The position numbers and the translations under genes were made by a program. The notes under the pieces are model-generated. The model was given only the letters and a program-made list of their open reading frames with translations. It was not told the DNA's origin and did no database searches. DNA of 8,978 nt. It comes from an uncultured Clostridia bacterium. Its GTDB lineage: Bacteria > Bacillota > Clostridia > Oscillospirales > Acutalibacteraceae. Shown here in pieces: positions 1-7,247 of the stretch. Position 1 is the first letter of the stretch. Each line of letters opens with the position of its first letter. The stretch lies in NCBI GenBank assembly GCA_946187095.1, contig CAMHPW010000033.1, positions 1 to 8,978 of the forward strand, read 5' to 3'.

Positions 1-1166
1 CAGAATTATATAACAGTGTGAGAGATAAAGTGTTGAACTTTGTCGGTGCAGACGACAATTACACTTGCTTTTATGTGAACAATACCACTGACGGCTTGAA
101 TAAACTTGCTTCCGCACTCGTTGAAAGTGAAGATGATATTGTACTGTCCACTCGTATAGAACACCATGCAAATGACCTTTCATGGCGTGAACGCTGTAAA
201 ACTATCTATGCGGAAGTAGATGAAAACGGACGTGTCATTTATGACGATATCGAAAAAATGCTCAAAGAAAATGATGTAAAGTATGTTGCTATCACGGCAG
301 CCTCAAATGTAACAGGATATGTAACAGATGTTCACCGTGTCGCAAAACTCGCCCATCAATACGGTGCAAAAATCATTGTTGACGGTGCTCAGATCGTCGC
401 TCACAGAAAATTCTCCATGATCGGCGATACTCCCGAAGAAAATATCGACTTCCTTGTATTCTCTGCACATAAAATGTATTCACCTTATGGCGGCGGTGCG
501 GTTATCGGTCTGAAAGACGTACTTAACGAACATATGCCTGAATTTTACGGCGGTGGCATTGTTACCCTCGTTAAAGATGATGAACAATATTATAAAGATG
601 CTCCGTCAAGATATGAAGCCGGTTCACCGAATTATCCCGGAGTAGTCGGTCTTGGAAAAGCTATTGACATATTGCAAGAAATCGGCTTTGACGCTATCGA
701 AGAACATGAAAAAAGACTTAACCGTAAACTCATTGACGGTCTGAAGCAACTTGATGACATAGTGATTTACGGCGATACCGAAAATATTGATGACAGAGTG
801 GGCGTTGTAACATTCAATTTCGACCATACTAATTCATATATTCTTGCTACCAATCTTTCCGAACTTGGCGGAGTTGCCACAAGACGTGGTGCATTTTGTG
901 CACATCCGTATGTATGGCGTATGATGAACCTCACCCAAGAGGAAATAGACAGTTTCGCCAACTGTACCGACATGAATACTGCCGGCATGATACGCATAAG
1001 TTTCGGTATTTATAACACAGAAGAAGAAGTAGATGAATTTCTTGCCATGATGCCGCAAATGATACAGGAAAGCGATGCAGTGAAATTTGCCCGTGAAAAA
1101 GTCGGAATTACCGATGAAAAAGCAATACAAGGCTATATACAGGAAAGAGTAAAAATAAAATACTGA
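1..1166 (+). CDS. Class V aminotransferase / cysteine desulfurase-like PLP enzyme, 5' end missing
   Basis: Pyridoxal-phosphate enzyme of the class V aminotransferase fold, SufS/CsdB-like; members usually take sulfur from cysteine or act on related amino-acid substrates. The frame is open to the left edge (first full codon at base 3), so the GTG at 18 is probably internal and a few dozen N-terminal residues are missing. Counting from that GTG: an EHHAN motif (residues 48-52, the His that stacks on PLP), VDGAQ (121-125, with the Asp that contacts the pyridine nitrogen), SAHK with the Schiff-base Lys152, an EAGSPN motif (200-205), and RRGAFCAHPY with a candidate catalytic Cys294. The C-terminal RISFGIYNTEEEVDEF segment is typical of the family. 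No IscU/SufU scaffold gene is visible nearby, so a role in general Fe-S assembly is not shown. The substrate is unknown; the family call is firm. Confidence 0.9.
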   Translation, partial: ELYNSVRDKVLNFVGADDNYTCFYVNNTTDGLNKLASALVESEDDIVLSTRIEHHANDLSWRERCKTIYAEVDENGRVIYDDIEKMLKENDVKYVAITAASNVTGYVTDVHRVAKLAHQYGAKIIVDGAQIVAHRKFSMIGDTPEENIDFLVFSAHKMYSPYGGGAVIGLKDVLNEHMPEFYGGGIVTLVKDDEQYYKDAPSRYEAGSPNYPGVVGLGKAIDILQEIGFDAIEEHEKRLNRKLIDGLKQLDDIVIYGDTENIDDRVGVVTFNFDHTNSYILATNLSELGGVATRRGAFCAHPYVWRMMNLTQEEIDSFANCTDMNTAGMIRISFGIYNTEEEVDEFLAMMPQMIQESDAVKFAREKVGITDEKAIQGYIQERVKIKY

Positions 1167-1182
1167 TATTTTCGTTCTGTTT

Positions 1183-1229
1183 CCCCGAAAGATACATATA
1201 TATTTCTGAAAACATATATTCTTTCGGGG
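1183..1229 (+). promoter_or_regulatory. Hairpin overlapping the ribosome site of the next gene
   Basis: CCCCGAAAGA (1183-1192) is perfectly complementary to TCTTTCGGGG (1220-1229). The stem can extend by pairing ATATAT 1196-1201 with ATATAT 1214-1219 across a 3-nt bulge. No T-run follows on either strand, so this is not a normal intrinsic terminator. The four G at the base of the 3' arm form the start of GGGGTGAT, the best Shine-Dalgarno candidate for the gene at 1234. If the hairpin forms in the mRNA it would partly hide that site. The pairing is read directly; the regulatory role is inferred. Confidence 0.6.
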
Positions 1230-1233
1230 TGAT

Positions 1234-1752
1234 GTGTCCGTGAAAGTCGAAAAATCATTCTGGAGCAGTTTAATAGGATTCTTTACAGTAAGCCTTATGG
1301 GAGTTGTCGGGCATTTTCTCTACAGTCTGTCGGGCAATAACACATTTGTCGGCTTATTCATGCCCGTCAATGAAAGCGTATGGGAACATCTCAAATTACT
1401 CTTTTTTCCGTTCATGCTGTATGTACTCATGGAATTTGTACTCTACGGCAAAAAAATTCCGGGATTTCTGTTTTCAAGGATAACGGGCGTTATGACCGGA
1501 CTGATATTCATTCCGACAGCCTATTTTATTTATACTGCCGTTATCGGTAAAAATGTCGCATTTCTGGATATCCTGCTGTATTTTATCGGCGTTTTCATTT
1601 CGTTTGATATCAGCTATAAAAGAATCCTGCACGGTCATGATAAAAATATCTGGCGGACTGTATCGGCAATCGTACTTTTTATAGGAATATCCGCCCTTTT
1701 CATAGGCATGACATTTTCACCGCCCGATACCGCCCTTTTTCATTCCCCATAA
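1234..1752 (+). CDS. Five-helix membrane protein, DUF6512-type
   Basis: Integral membrane protein of 172 residues with about five hydrophobic helices (residues 11-30, 53-71, 84-104, 109-128 and 141-162). Its hallmark is the segment GHFLYSLSGNN (26-36) followed by PVNESVWEHLKLLFFP (44-59). It ends with a short proline-containing tail (FSPPDTALF). I recognise this pattern as the DUF6512 family of Firmicutes, which has no known function; the name rests on memory. The start is GTG at 1234, four bases after the GGGG of GGGGTGAT. GTG at 1240, ten bases after it, would remove two residues. The gene follows the aminotransferase by 67 bp in the same direction, so the two may be co-transcribed, with the intervening hairpin tuning translation of this one. 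It ends at the convergent terminator. Confidence 0.72.
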   Translation: MSVKVEKSFWSSLIGFFTVSLMGVVGHFLYSLSGNNTFVGLFMPVNESVWEHLKLLFFPFMLYVLMEFVLYGKKIPGFLFSRITGVMTGLIFIPTAYFIYTAVIGKNVAFLDILLYFIGVFISFDISYKRILHGHDKNIWRTVSAIVLFIGISALFIGMTFSPPDTALFHSP

Positions 1753-1786
1753 AAAAAGTCAGACAGCTTTCACTGTCTGACTTTTT
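1753..1786. terminator. Bidirectional intrinsic terminator
   Basis: A perfect 14-bp stem (1753-1766 with 1773-1786) closes on the 6-nt loop CTTTCA. The GTCAGACAG core is flanked by A5 on the left and T5 on the right, so each strand has a T-run after the GC stem. It starts right after the TAA of the DUF6512-type gene and ends one base before the stop of the NUDIX gene, so it can end both converging transcripts. Confidence 0.93.
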
Positions 1787-1787
1787 A

Positions 1788-2273
1788 TCACTGATTCAGA
1801 TAATGCAGAAGAAATTTTTCGGCAAGGCTTTGCGGCTTGATATGTTCGCAAGCCTGTTCATGCGTGAACCATTGTGCCCTGTCCACTTCACCTGTATTCA
1901 GATGGGCAAGGCTTTCATTGTCCACCGTACACGCATAATTCAGCATAAGCGTATTGGTCTTTGCAAAATACTCGCTTTTATTGAAATGCATATCAACGAC
2001 TTTCAAGCCTGTTTCTTCCATGACTTCACGCATGACGGCATTTTCCGCATTTTCGCCTTTATTCACATAGCCTGCCACAAGAATATTATTTTTCCTGCCA
2101 TATTGCTGTATCAAAAGTATTTTGGTTTTATCGGGATTTTCTACGATCATGCTGACCGCCGTTGAAAATATCGGGAATCTGTATTCACCGCATTTTTCAC
2201 AATAAGGTATCATGCCCTCATTTTCAAGTGTTCTTTCCGTCAGCTTTGAACCACATTCATAACAGTATTTCAT
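1788..2273 (-). CDS. NUDIX hydrolase with N-terminal zinc ribbon
   Basis: Predicted Mg-dependent pyrophosphohydrolase of 161 residues that cleaves a nucleoside diphosphate linked to another group (family knowledge; exact substrate unknown). The N-terminus holds a zinc ribbon: Cys4-x2-Cys7 and Cys25-x2-Cys28. A beta strand (38-44) leads into a perfect NUDIX box, G-x5-E-x7-R-E-V-x-E-E-x-G-L, from Gly68 to Leu90, so the metal-binding Glu83, Glu86 and Glu87 are intact. The layout recalls NADH pyrophosphatase NudC, but the NudC SQPWPFPxS motif is absent and the protein is much shorter, so I do not call it NudC. The ATG at 2273 lies 9 bp after the stop of the gene before it, with only a weak purine-rich site (AAGAGTGAG) that overlaps that stop. 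This suggests translation coupled to the upstream gene. It is the last gene of the operon, before the terminator. Confidence 0.92.
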   Translation of the reverse strand: MKYCYECGSKLTERTLENEGMIPYCEKCGEYRFPIFSTAVSMIVENPDKTKILLIQQYGRKNNILVAGYVNKGENAENAVMREVMEETGLKVVDMHFNKSEYFAKTNTLMLNYACTVDNESLAHLNTGEVDRAQWFTHEQACEHIKPQSLAEKFLLHYLNQ

Positions 2274-2282
2274 TTTGATTTC

Positions 2283-2744
2283 TCACTCTTTTTTCCTGTA
2301 ATATATCCCATTGGGACTGACTCTGTTGTATACGAAAGCAAATATTCCTATCCCCAGACAAATCACACCGATTCCTGCTATTGCATAACCGGCTAATATT
2401 TGACTGTTGATATCGTCCGATATATCTGTACGGGCAAGCCCCGGCATATCGGTATGAATATATACAGTTTTGGTTTCTCCTGTCTTTGTGCTTTTGCGGA
2501 CACTTATATCTCTCAGAAAATATTCAAAGCCCTCATATTCATATTTTAAATCCGCTTTAGTGTGACTTCCCCTCGAGATATTCACACATTTTGCTTCCAA
2601 TGAAACAGCCGTTTCCATGAATGTATCATTTTCGGCTTTTTTCTCATAGCCGTTTTTAGCTACCAGTATGCCCGGTATCAGAAATATCAATACCAGAATG
2701 ATTCCGACAACATATCCGGCTATATCCTTTTTCGGCTTTTCCAT
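2283..2744 (-). CDS. Two-helix membrane protein, DUF3592-like
   Basis: Small membrane protein of 153 residues with one hydrophobic helix near each end (about 10-29 and 117-139). The roughly 85 residues between them are probably extracytoplasmic and beta-rich. That loop has the pattern of DUF3592-type proteins: an AKCVNI strand, a KYEYEGFEYF strand pair, then a KTVYIHTDMPGLAR segment resembling the 'V.VYY.P.NP' turn of the family. The DUF3592 link is by pattern and moderate. The start is ATG 2744, seven bases after GGGAGG; TTG 2759 would place the ribosome site inside the gene. The ATG overlaps by one base the TGA of the small gene upstream (TGATG), which suggests translational coupling. Function unknown. 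It shares its architecture with the gene ending at 2874, so the two may be diverged copies. Confidence 0.8.
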   Translation of the reverse strand: MEKPKKDIAGYVVGIILVLIFLIPGILVAKNGYEKKAENDTFMETAVSLEAKCVNISRGSHTKADLKYEYEGFEYFLRDISVRKSTKTGETKTVYIHTDMPGLARTDISDDINSQILAGYAIAGIGVICLGIGIFAFVYNRVSPNGIYYRKKE

Positions 2745-2866
2745 CACGACACCTCCCAAGGATCAACGATTTCTTTCGGCTTTTTCAGGGCTTTCACAAT
2801 GAACAAAACAGGAAATATACCTACAATTTTCGGTATCTTAACATCATTTGTACGCATTTCAATCAT
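2744..2866 (-). CDS. Probable small basic protein (37-40 residues), coupled to the next gene
   Basis: This fills the 129-bp gap between the two DUF3592-like genes. Two ATG codons are in frame: 2866 (40 residues) and 2857 (37 residues). GGAG at 2870-2867 lies nine bases before the second ATG and directly abuts the first, so 2857 is the better start. The product begins MRTNDVKIPKIVGIFPVLF, continues with a Lys-rich stretch (KALKKPKE) and ends DPWEVS. A short hydrophobic patch (IVGIFPVLFIV) is too brief for a sure membrane helix. The TGA overlaps the next gene's ATG as TGATG, and the next gene's GGGAGG site lies inside this frame, as in coupled gene pairs. I recognise no family. The alternative is a leader peptide or a chance frame. 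Confidence 0.5.
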   Translation of the reverse strand: MIEMRTNDVKIPKIVGIFPVLFIVKALKKPKEIVDPWEVS

Positions 2867-2873
2867 CTCCGTT

Positions 2874-3566
2874 TCACCATTGATTATGATTATCATACCC
2901 CTGATAGCTGTTATTGGGATTATATCCCTGATAATTGTTGTTATACTGATTATCGTAATTCTGATAGGTATTGCCGAAATCATACTGATTTCCCATGCCG
3001 TTATGATAATTCCGACAGGTATTCATACTATTGTCAGTCTGATATGTCGTATTGTCAATATATCCGTATTTTCTGATACGCCTGAGATTTGAGATAGCCG
3101 TGGACACCATGGAAATTCCCATCAGTGCCGTAAATCCGAAAGCAATTATCATCGGGAACCAATCGCTTTTCTGTTCGGGCTGGACATACTTTCCGGGATT
3201 CTCCGGCAGTACATAAACCCTGATATAGTCACCGACTTTTGTATTGGAATCGGCTGAAAGCCTGTGGCAGTCGTAATACTGATCTTTATACAAATAAGTT
3301 GCATCGGCATAGTAATAGGTATGCTTTGTCTTTTTCTTCGTTTTGCCTGACTTTTTGGTAGTAGTCGTTTTTGTTTCGGACCATGTTTTCGTACAGACCG
3401 CATTGATACTCTCACCCTCTGAAATCGCCCTCTGTGCATAGCTGAAATTGTACACGGCAATTCCTGCCAGAATGCCCGATATCAGAATAAAGATCACGCC
3501 CACTATGCCATAAATTCTTGCCGCCCTTTCACTCAGAATCAGTTTACGAGTACGTCTTCTTGCCAT
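2874..3566 (-). CDS. Two-helix DUF3592-like membrane protein with N/Y/Q-rich tail
   Basis: Protein of 230 residues with a basic N-terminus (ARRRTRK), helix 1 at about 18-41, a loop to about residue 135, helix 2 at about 137-158, then LRRIRKYG and a 60-residue tail. The loop has a very Lys/Thr-rich stretch (66-82), then YYYADATYLYKDQYYDCHRL and VGDYIRVYVLPENPGKY. The last part is the 'V.VYY.P.NP' feature of DUF3592-type proteins and gives the family link. Positive charges after helix 2 put both termini in the cytoplasm and the loop outside. The tail (171-230) has about 17 Asn, 10 Tyr and 7 Gln and repeats YQ-(N/G)-Y-(D/N) motifs. ATG 3566 is preferred, ten bases after GGGGG; TTG 3572, four bases after it, would add two residues. 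First gene of the operon, about 28 bases after the predicted transcript start. Function unknown. Confidence 0.78.
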   Translation of the reverse strand: MARRRTRKLILSERAARIYGIVGVIFILISGILAGIAVYNFSYAQRAISEGESINAVCTKTWSETKTTTTKKSGKTKKKTKHTYYYADATYLYKDQYYDCHRLSADSNTKVGDYIRVYVLPENPGKYVQPEQKSDWFPMIIAFGFTALMGISMVSTAISNLRRIRKYGYIDNTTYQTDNSMNTCRNYHNGMGNQYDFGNTYQNYDNQYNNNYQGYNPNNSYQGYDNHNQW

Positions 3567-3600
3567 TTTCAACAGTCCCCCAAAATTATTTGACAGATAT

Positions 3601-3609
3601 ATTATATCA
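3601..3609 (-). promoter_or_regulatory. Extended -10 promoter of the two-helix/NUDIX operon
   Basis: Read on the minus strand the bases are TGATATAAT: a consensus TATAAT (3606-3601) with an upstream TG in the extended -10 position. No good -35 hexamer lies 16-18 bp upstream, which fits an extended -10 promoter. The predicted transcript start is near 3594, giving a leader of about 28 bases to the ATG at 3566. Upstream DNA is AT-rich. Confidence 0.65.
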
Positions 3610-3694
3610 TACTTTTTAATAAAATGGGTAGGCTTATCCCGATTTTATTTTTCAAAACATGGAATTATCTCTACAATCCGAAACAATAAATCAT

Positions 3695-3724
3695 TGCACA
3701 CTGCTAATTGCTAATTGCTCATTG
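3695..3724. repeat. Degenerate 7-bp tandem repeat
   Basis: Four heptamers in a row: TGCACAC, TGCTAAT, TGCTAAT and TGCTCAT, then TG. The two central units are identical. The array lies between the tuf terminator and the promoter of the next operon, in otherwise featureless AT-rich DNA (3610-3694 shows nothing else I can support). Function unknown; it could be slipped-strand debris or a small intergenic element. Confidence 0.6.
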
Positions 3725-3762
3725 AAAAAGGCACTCCCCATGCCGAAACATGAGAAGTGCCT
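3725..3762 (-). terminator. Intrinsic terminator of the str operon, after tuf
   Basis: On the minus strand AGGCACT (3762-3756) pairs with AGTGCCT (3735-3729). An inner CATG/CATG pairing (3752-3749 with 3742-3739) lies across a small internal loop, and a run of T follows the stem (A at 3725-3729 on the plus strand). It starts 29 bases after the tuf stop and ends the rpsL-rpsG-fusA-tuf transcript. Confidence 0.88.
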
Positions 3763-3790
3763 GAAAATTTCTGTTTACTGAAAGAAGCGA

Positions 3791-4993
3791 TTATTCAAAA
3801 ATCTTTGCAACAACGCCTGAACCTACTGTTCTGCCGCCCTCACGGATAGCGAAACGGAGTCCTTCTTCCATAGCGATCGGAGTGATCAGTTCAACTGTCA
3901 TCTCTACGTTATCGCCGGGCATACACATTTCTGTGCCCTCGGGAAGATTGATTACACCTGTAACGTCTGTTGTTCTGAAATAGAACTGGGGACGATAGTT
4001 GTTGAAGAAAGGAGTATGACGACCGCCTTCATCCTTAGTAAGAACATAAACCTGTCCCATGAACTTTGTGTGAGGATGAACGGAACCGGGCTTTGCAAGA
4101 ACCTGTCCACGCTCGATTTCAGACTTCTGAACGCCACGGAGGAGTACACCTACGTTATCGCCTGCTTCTGCATATTCGAGAGTCTTTCTGAACATTTCAA
4201 GACCTGTAACAACTGTTGTTCTCTTTTCGTCTGTAAGACCAACGATCTCAACCTGCTCGGAAACTTTGATCTGACCTCTTTCAACTCTACCTGTAGCAAC
4301 TGTACCACGACCGGAAATCGTGAATACGTCTTCAACAGGCATAAGGAAAGGAAGGTCTGTTGTTCTTTCGGGAGTAGGAATGTACTCGTCAACTGCCTTC
4401 ATGAGTTCATGAATGCACTCATATTCGGGAGCGTTAGGATCTTTGGAATCAGAAGAAAGTGCCTGATAAGCAGAACCTCTGATGATAGGAGTATCGTCAC
4501 CCGGGAATTCGTACTCGTCAAGGAGTTCACGGATTTCCATCTCAACGAGGTCGAGAAGTTCGGGATCGTCAACCTGATCGGTCTTGTTCATGAATACTAC
4601 GATATAAGGAACGCCAACCTGACGGGAGAGAAGAATGTGCTCTCTTGTCTGGGGCATAGGACCATCAGCAGCAGATACAACGAGGATAGCACCGTCCATC
4701 TGAGCAGCACCTGTGATCATGTTTTTAACATAGTCAGCGTGTCCCGGACAGTCAACGTGTGCATAGTGACGGTTGGGTGTTTCATACTCAACGTGAGCTG
4801 TGTTGATTGTGATACCACGCTCTCTCTCTTCGGGAGCCTTATCGATATTAGCGTAATCTACGAATTCAGCATCGCCTTCGAGGTTGAGAACCTTTGTGAT
4901 AGCAGCTGTAAGAGTTGTCTTGCCGTGGTCAACGTGGCCGATTGTACCAATGTTAACGTGCGGCTTGCTTCTTTCAAATTTTGCCTTTGCCAT
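3791..4993 (-). CDS. tuf: Elongation factor Tu
   Basis: GTPase that brings aminoacyl-tRNA to the ribosomal A site. At 400 residues it has the full family length. Domain I carries the P-loop GHVDHGKT (19-26), the switch I region ending RGITI (59-63), DCPGH (81-85) with catalytic His85, and the guanine-binding NKTD (135-138), where many bacteria have NKCD; SAY at 173-175 is the G5 loop. Domains II and III follow from about 205, with [15 protein letters not shown] and the C-terminal [15 protein letters not shown] 4993 has AGGAGG nine bases upstream. Last gene of the str operon, 110 bp after fusA. I see no terminator after fusA, so it should be read both from the operon promoter and from its own promoter in that gap. 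The 337-codon open frame on the other strand is a codon-usage shadow. Confidence 0.99.
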   Translation of the reverse strand: MAKAKFERSKPHVNIGTIGHVDHGKTTLTAAITKVLNLEGDAEFVDYANIDKAPEERERGITINTAHVEYETPNRHYAHVDCPGHADYVKNMITGAAQMDGAILVVSAADGPMPQTREHILLSRQVGVPYIVVFMNKTDQVDDPELLDLVEMEIRELLDEYEFPGDDTPIIRGSAYQALSSDSKDPNAPEYECIHELMKAVDEYIPTPERTTDLPFLMPVEDVFTISGRGTVATGRVERGQIKVSEQVEIVGLTDEKRTTVVTGLEMFRKTLEYAEAGDNVGVLLRGVQKSEIERGQVLAKPGSVHPHTKFMGQVYVLTKDEGGRHTPFFNNYRPQFYFRTTDVTGVINLPEGTEMCMPGDNVEMTVELITPIAMEEGLRFAIREGGRTVGSGVVAKIFE

Positions 4994-5041
4994 TGGAAAT
5001 TACCTCCTAAATTATTTGTTAAGTTATAATAAGCATTGCAC

Positions 5042-5071
5042 TTGGTCTTATTGTATCAGCAACAAGACCAA
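5042..5071. repeat. Inverted repeat around the tuf -10 box
   Basis: TTGGTCTT (5042-5049) and AAGACCAA (5064-5071) are perfect 8-bp inverted copies 14 bp apart. In the tuf direction one arm lies in the -35/-10 spacer and the other covers the predicted transcript start, with the -10 box between them. That placement suits a protein-binding site better than an RNA hairpin, because only one arm would be transcribed from this promoter. In read-through RNA from fusA both arms are present and could pair. Confidence 0.55.
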
Positions 5072-5100
5072 ATTGCAAGCATTTTTTAAATATTTTTTAT
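5050..5100 (-). promoter_or_regulatory. tuf promoter with AT-rich upstream element
   Basis: On the minus strand TTGCAA (5078-5073) and TACAAT (5055-5050) are separated by 17 bp, each one or two mismatches from the housekeeping consensus. The 20 bp just upstream of the -35 (5100-5081) are A- and T-tracts broken only by alternating A/T, as in an UP element. The predicted start near 5043 gives a leader of about 50 bases. It provides EF-Tu synthesis independent of the rest of the operon. Confidence 0.72.
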
Positions 5101-5103
5101 CAA

Positions 5104-7206
5104 TCAGTTATCTTTTTTGCTGCGGGCGGAAATGATATCATCCGCAATGCTCTTGGGAACTTCTGCATAGGAATCGGGCTCCATTACATACTGTCCACGT
5201 CCCTGTGTCTTGGAACGCATATCCGTTGCATAACCGAACATTTCTGAAAGCGGAACCATTGCCGTGATTCTCTGAGCACCTGCAACCGCTTCCATACCCT
5301 GAATCATGCCACGGCGTGAGTTCAGATCGCCGATAACATCACCCATGTATTCCTCGGGAACGGTTACTGTCACTTTCATGATAGGCTCAAGAATGACAGG
5401 ATCAGCTTTTCTCATACCTGACTTGAATGCCATTGAGGCGGCAATTTTAAATGCCATTTCAGAGGAGTCAACTTCATGGTATGAACCGTCATAAAGAGTA
5501 ACTTTAACGTCAACGACATTGTAGCCTGCGAGTACGCCTGAGAGCATAGCACCCTGAATACCTGCATCAACAGCAGGGATATACTCTTTCGGGATCGCAC
5601 CGCCGACAACAGCGTTAACGAACTCATAGCCCTTGCCCTGATTCGGCTCCATACGAATCTTAACATGACCGTACTGACCTTTACCACCGGACTGTCTTGC
5701 ATATTTTTCGTCAACATCGGAATTTCTTCTGATGGTTTCTTTATATGCAACCTGGGGCTTACCGATATTTGCCTCTACCTTAAATTCACGGAGAAGTCTG
5801 TCAACGATGATTTCAAGGTGAAGTTCGCCCATACCGGCTATAATTGTCTGACCTGTTTCCTCGTCTGTATAAGCCTTGAAAGTAGGATCTTCTTCTGCCA
5901 GCTTGGCAAGAGCGATACCCATTTTTTCCTGACCTGCTTTTGTCTTAGGCTCGATAGCGACACGGATAACAGGATCGGGGAATTCCATTGATTCCAGAAT
6001 AACAGGGTGTCCCTGATCACAGAGAGTATCACCTGTTGTTGTATTCTTCAAGCCAACTGCCGCAGCGATATCACCTGCATAAACAGTGTCAATATCCTGT
6101 CTGTGATTGGCGTGCATCTGAAGAATTCTTCCGATACGCTCGGAATTGTCTTTCGTTGAGTTGTAGACCTGTGAACCTGCATTGAGCGTACCTGCATAAA
6201 CTCTGAAGAAGCAGAGCTTACCAACATATGGATCGGTTGCGATCTTGAATGCAAGAGCTGCGAACGGTTCGCTGTCAGAAGAAGGAACTTCTACTTCTTC
6301 CTCCGTATCGGGATTGATACCCTTGATTGCGGGAACGTCAACAGGTGACGGCATATAATCCACGATAGCGTCAAGAAGTTTCTGAACGCCCTTGTTTCTG
6401 TAAGAAGTACCGCAGGTTACGGGTACCATTGTATTATCAATCGTTGACTGACGGATAACTCTCTTGATTTCCTCGATCGTGGGTTCTTCACCCTCGAAGA
6501 ATTTCTCCATGAGTTCTTCGTCCTGTTCACAAACGTGTTCAATGAGTTCATCATGGTATTTCTGAGCGAGTTCCTTCATATCCTCGGGAATTTCCTCAAC
6601 CTTCATATCTTTGCCAAGGTCATCATAATAGATGTCTGCATTCATTTCTACGAGGTCGATAATGCCCTTGAAAGTTTCCTCAGAGCCGATAGGCAGCTGA
6701 ATCGGAACAGCGTTGCATTTCAGACGGTCTTTCATCATGCCTACTACGTTATAGAAGTCTGCACCCATGATATCCATCTTGTTGACATATACCATACGGG
6801 GAACTCTGTATTTGTCAGCCTGACGCCATACGGTTTCAGACTGGGGTTCAACGCCGCCCTTTGCACAGAGGACAGTTACCGAGCCGTCAAGTACACGAAG
6901 TGAACGCTCAACTTCAACTGTAAAGTCAACGTGTCCGGGGGTGTCGATAATATTAATACGGTGCTTACCCTTGTCATTATTGCTGCCTGCCCAGAAACAA
7001 GTGGTAGCAGCAGACGTAATGGTAATACCTCTTTCCTTTTCCTGGACCATCCAGTCCATTGTAGATGCACCCTCATGAGTTTCACCTATCTTATGGTTGA
7101 TACCCGTATAGAAAAGGATACGTTCTGTTGTTGTAGTTTTACCGGCATCAATATGAGCCATGATACCGATATTTCGTGTCATTTCAAGTGATACTTGCCT
7201 TCCCAT
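5104..7206 (-). CDS. fusA: Elongation factor G
   Basis: GTPase that drives tRNA-mRNA translocation and, with ribosome recycling factor, splits the post-termination ribosome. At 700 residues it has the family's usual length. The G domain has AHIDAGKT (17-24), RGITI (59-63), DTPGH (88-92) with His92, and NKMD (142-145), followed by the EF-G-specific G' insert. Later domains include the [10 protein letters not shown] and [10 protein letters not shown] segments of domain [14 protein letters not shown] of domain IV and the RGMIQGME segment of domain V. An [10 protein letters not shown] loop before DTPGH makes that turn longer than I recall in Bacillus. ATG 7206 is chosen because AAGGAGG lies seven bases upstream and the product then begins [19 protein letters not shown]; an earlier in-frame start at 7233 would place that site inside the gene. 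Third gene of the str operon, 41 bp after rpsG. Confidence 0.99.
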   Translation of the reverse strand: MGRQVSLEMTRNIGIMAHIDAGKTTTTERILFYTGINHKIGETHEGASTMDWMVQEKERGITITSAATTCFWAGSNNDKGKHRINIIDTPGHVDFTVEVERSLRVLDGSVTVLCAKGGVEPQSETVWRQADKYRVPRMVYVNKMDIMGADFYNVVGMMKDRLKCNAVPIQLPIGSEETFKGIIDLVEMNADIYYDDLGKDMKVEEIPEDMKELAQKYHDELIEHVCEQDEELMEKFFEGEEPTIEEIKRVIRQSTIDNTMVPVTCGTSYRNKGVQKLLDAIVDYMPSPVDVPAIKGINPDTEEEVEVPSSDSEPFAALAFKIATDPYVGKLCFFRVYAGTLNAGSQVYNSTKDNSERIGRILQMHANHRQDIDTVYAGDIAAAVGLKNTTTGDTLCDQGHPVILESMEFPDPVIRVAIEPKTKAGQEKMGIALAKLAEEDPTFKAYTDEETGQTIIAGMGELHLEIIVDRLLREFKVEANIGKPQVAYKETIRRNSDVDEKYARQSGGKGQYGHVKIRMEPNQGKGYEFVNAVVGGAIPKEYIPAVDAGIQGAMLSGVLAGYNVVDVKVTLYDGSYHEVDSSEMAFKIAASMAFKSGMRKADPVILEPIMKVTVTVPEEYMGDVIGDLNSRRGMIQGMEAVAGAQRITAMVPLSEMFGYATDMRSKTQGRGQYVMEPDSYAEVPKSIADDIISARSKKDN

Positions 7207-7247
7207 TTCATTTCCTCCTTGTTTAGACGGCACACAATGCCGTTATA

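Noticed and set aside
834..1130. Minus-strand frame opposite the aminotransferase
   Set aside because: The plus-strand frame here carries conserved family motifs to its C-terminus; this one shows no recognisable domain or ribosome site.
1183..1229. Intrinsic terminator between the aminotransferase and the DUF6512-type gene
   Set aside because: The stem is strong, but neither strand has a T-run after it and the next gene's start follows within 5-11 bases.
1788..2273. NADH pyrophosphatase NudC
   Set aside because: The zinc ribbon and NUDIX box fit, but the diagnostic SQPWPFPxS motif after the box is missing and the protein is far shorter than NudC.
2799..3092. 97-codon hydrophobic frame on the plus strand
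   Set aside because: It is the complement of the N/Y/Q-rich tail of the minus-strand gene; AAT, TAT and CAG codons read as Ile-rich sequence on the other strand. It has no ribosome site and no promoter.
3695..3724. CRISPR-like array
   Set aside because: The units are only 7 bp, directly adjacent and without spacers, and no cas gene is in the window.
4016..5029. 337-codon open frame on the plus strand
   Set aside because: It lies opposite tuf almost exactly and its product is Cys/Asn/Ser-rich with no family pattern. Strong codon bias in EF-Tu commonly leaves the opposite strand open.
5042..5071. Terminator for fusA
   Set aside because: On the minus strand no T-run follows the second arm, and the arms bracket a good promoter. 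Read-through from fusA into tuf is the simpler reading.
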